Shown in pieces: positions 32,183 to 32,676 of a stretch of DNA of 32,676 nt. Within the stretch, counting starts at the first letter, position 1, and each line of letters starts with the position of its first letter. The stretch spans positions 1-32,676 of the forward strand of contig CAKUNY010000003.1 in assembly GCA_934668605.1 (NCBI GenBank). The letters are read 5' to 3'. The position numbers were made by a program, and so were the translations under genes. Under the pieces are notes generated by a model, which was not told the DNA's origin, searched no databases, and was given only the letters and a program-made list of their open reading frames with translations. This DNA comes from an uncultured Oscillospiraceae bacterium. Its GTDB lineage: Bacteria > Bacillota > Clostridia > Oscillospirales > Oscillospiraceae.

Positions 32183-32676
32183 TCATTACTTTCTGCCGTG
32201 GCCAGGTATGGCCAGTGTGCTTCTGGCGTTACATGCCAGCTTGTCCAAGTTCCGACCCCAGCTCTGCATCCCATATCCGTAAGGCGGCAAAGCCGCCAAC
32301 GGCTATCGGAATTCTTCTTAGCTGCGCAAAGAAGAACGGCGTCGGCCGTCAAGAAGAAGTTGCCCAGAGGAAACCCTTCAAAAGGGTTTCCTCTGGACTC
32401 CTTCCGAAAACAGAGGGGTTCGACCCCTCTGGCTCCCCGGAGCTGCTCGGTACGAACATGTTACAAATCGAGCGTGCTTACGTACTATTGAGTACTCTCT
32501 AGTCGGGGGTACGACAAATTTGGCAAACCCGACTCGGCGCAAAGCAAATTTCCTCTGGAAATTTCTTTGCGCGGGGACTGCGTCCTCTGCAATGAGGACC
32601 CCCGTCCCCCATTGCAGCCCGCCCCGCAAGGATTTTTGCAGAGCAAAAATGCCTTGCGGCGGACAGGTGCCTCCAA
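32183..32676. repeat. Non-coding block packed with hairpins after gyrA
   Basis: No credible gene is visible in the last 494 bases. At least six inverted repeats follow one another: GGCGGC/GCCGCC (32283-32297), TTCTTCTT/AAGAAGAA (32312-32336), a perfect 15-bp stem (32364-32378/32382-32396), CAGAGGGGT/ACCCCTCTG (32411-32431), a 16-bp stem with one bulge (32537-32553/32557-32572), and CCGCAAGG...TTTTTGC with GCAAAAA...CCTTGCGG (32624-32659). TTTCCTCTGGA occurs twice (32387-32397 and 32549-32559). They may be short mobile repeats or processing/termination signals. None has a clean T-tail. Confidence 0.6.

Noticed and set aside
32411..32431. T-arm-like GGTTCGACCCC suggesting a tRNA
   Set aside because: No acceptor, D or anticodon arms can be built around it; it is one of several simple hairpins.
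1..32676. CRISPR array, prophage or transposase gene
   Set aside because: No regularly spaced direct repeats and no phage or transposase proteins in any frame; the only mobile-like DNA is the short hairpin repeats.

Overview
The window is the replication-origin region of a spore-forming Clostridia genome. The best fit is an Oscillospiraceae/Ruminococcaceae-type gut anaerobe (inference). The reasons are the Firmicutes order dnaA-dnaN-S4 protein-recF-remB-gyrB-gyrA, a LysM plus GH18 spore-type hydrolase, a YhaO/YhaN pair, a perfect Bacillus-type parS site, moderately high GC, and short hairpin repeats ending in CGTAGGGG/CCCCTACG, a type I associate with this group from memory. No transposase, phage gene, CRISPR array, tRNA or rRNA is visible.

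Left part (1-11.7 kb): the 5' end of an S-layer-homology (SLH) protein, then two headless gene remnants meeting at one scar. Next comes a complete oligopeptide-type ABC importer on the minus strand (binding protein, two permeases, two ATPases) and a LysR regulator. Divergent from the regulator is a plus-strand operon of two tandem L-2-amino-thiazoline-4-carboxylate (ATC) hydrolase-family proteins, a class-I glutamine-amidotransferase-like (C26) hydrolase and an M20 amidohydrolase. Importer, regulator and four hydrolases read as one uptake-and-breakdown locus, perhaps for a sulfur-containing thiazoline, N-carbamoyl or gamma-glutamyl/peptidyl compound. A LysR-type inverted repeat lies about 65 bp before the predicted start of the hydrolase transcript. 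This is the most likely undescribed system here.

Middle (11.7-21.4 kb): a DUF362 double-[4Fe-4S] protein, a LysM/GH18 hydrolase, a half-size EamA transporter that looks internally deleted, an Sfp-type phosphopantetheinyl transferase, a MITE-like repeat, and the tightly overlapping run rlmD-yhaO-yhaN. An exact 16-bp parS site sits between a lipoprotein gene and rlmD.

Right part (21.4-32.7 kb): a PflX-like radical SAM gene, lexA with a palindrome over its promoter, then dnaA (TTG start). oriC lies between dnaA and dnaN, with three perfect DnaA boxes, weaker ones, and a GC-rich/DnaA-trio/AT-rich unwinding element. dnaN, the S4 protein, recF, remB, gyrB and gyrA follow, all co-directional with a rightward fork. 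A second MITE-like repeat separates gyrB from gyrA. The last ~490 bases are non-coding and packed with hairpins. All coordinates, promoter calls and pairings were read by eye; no search or folding program was run.
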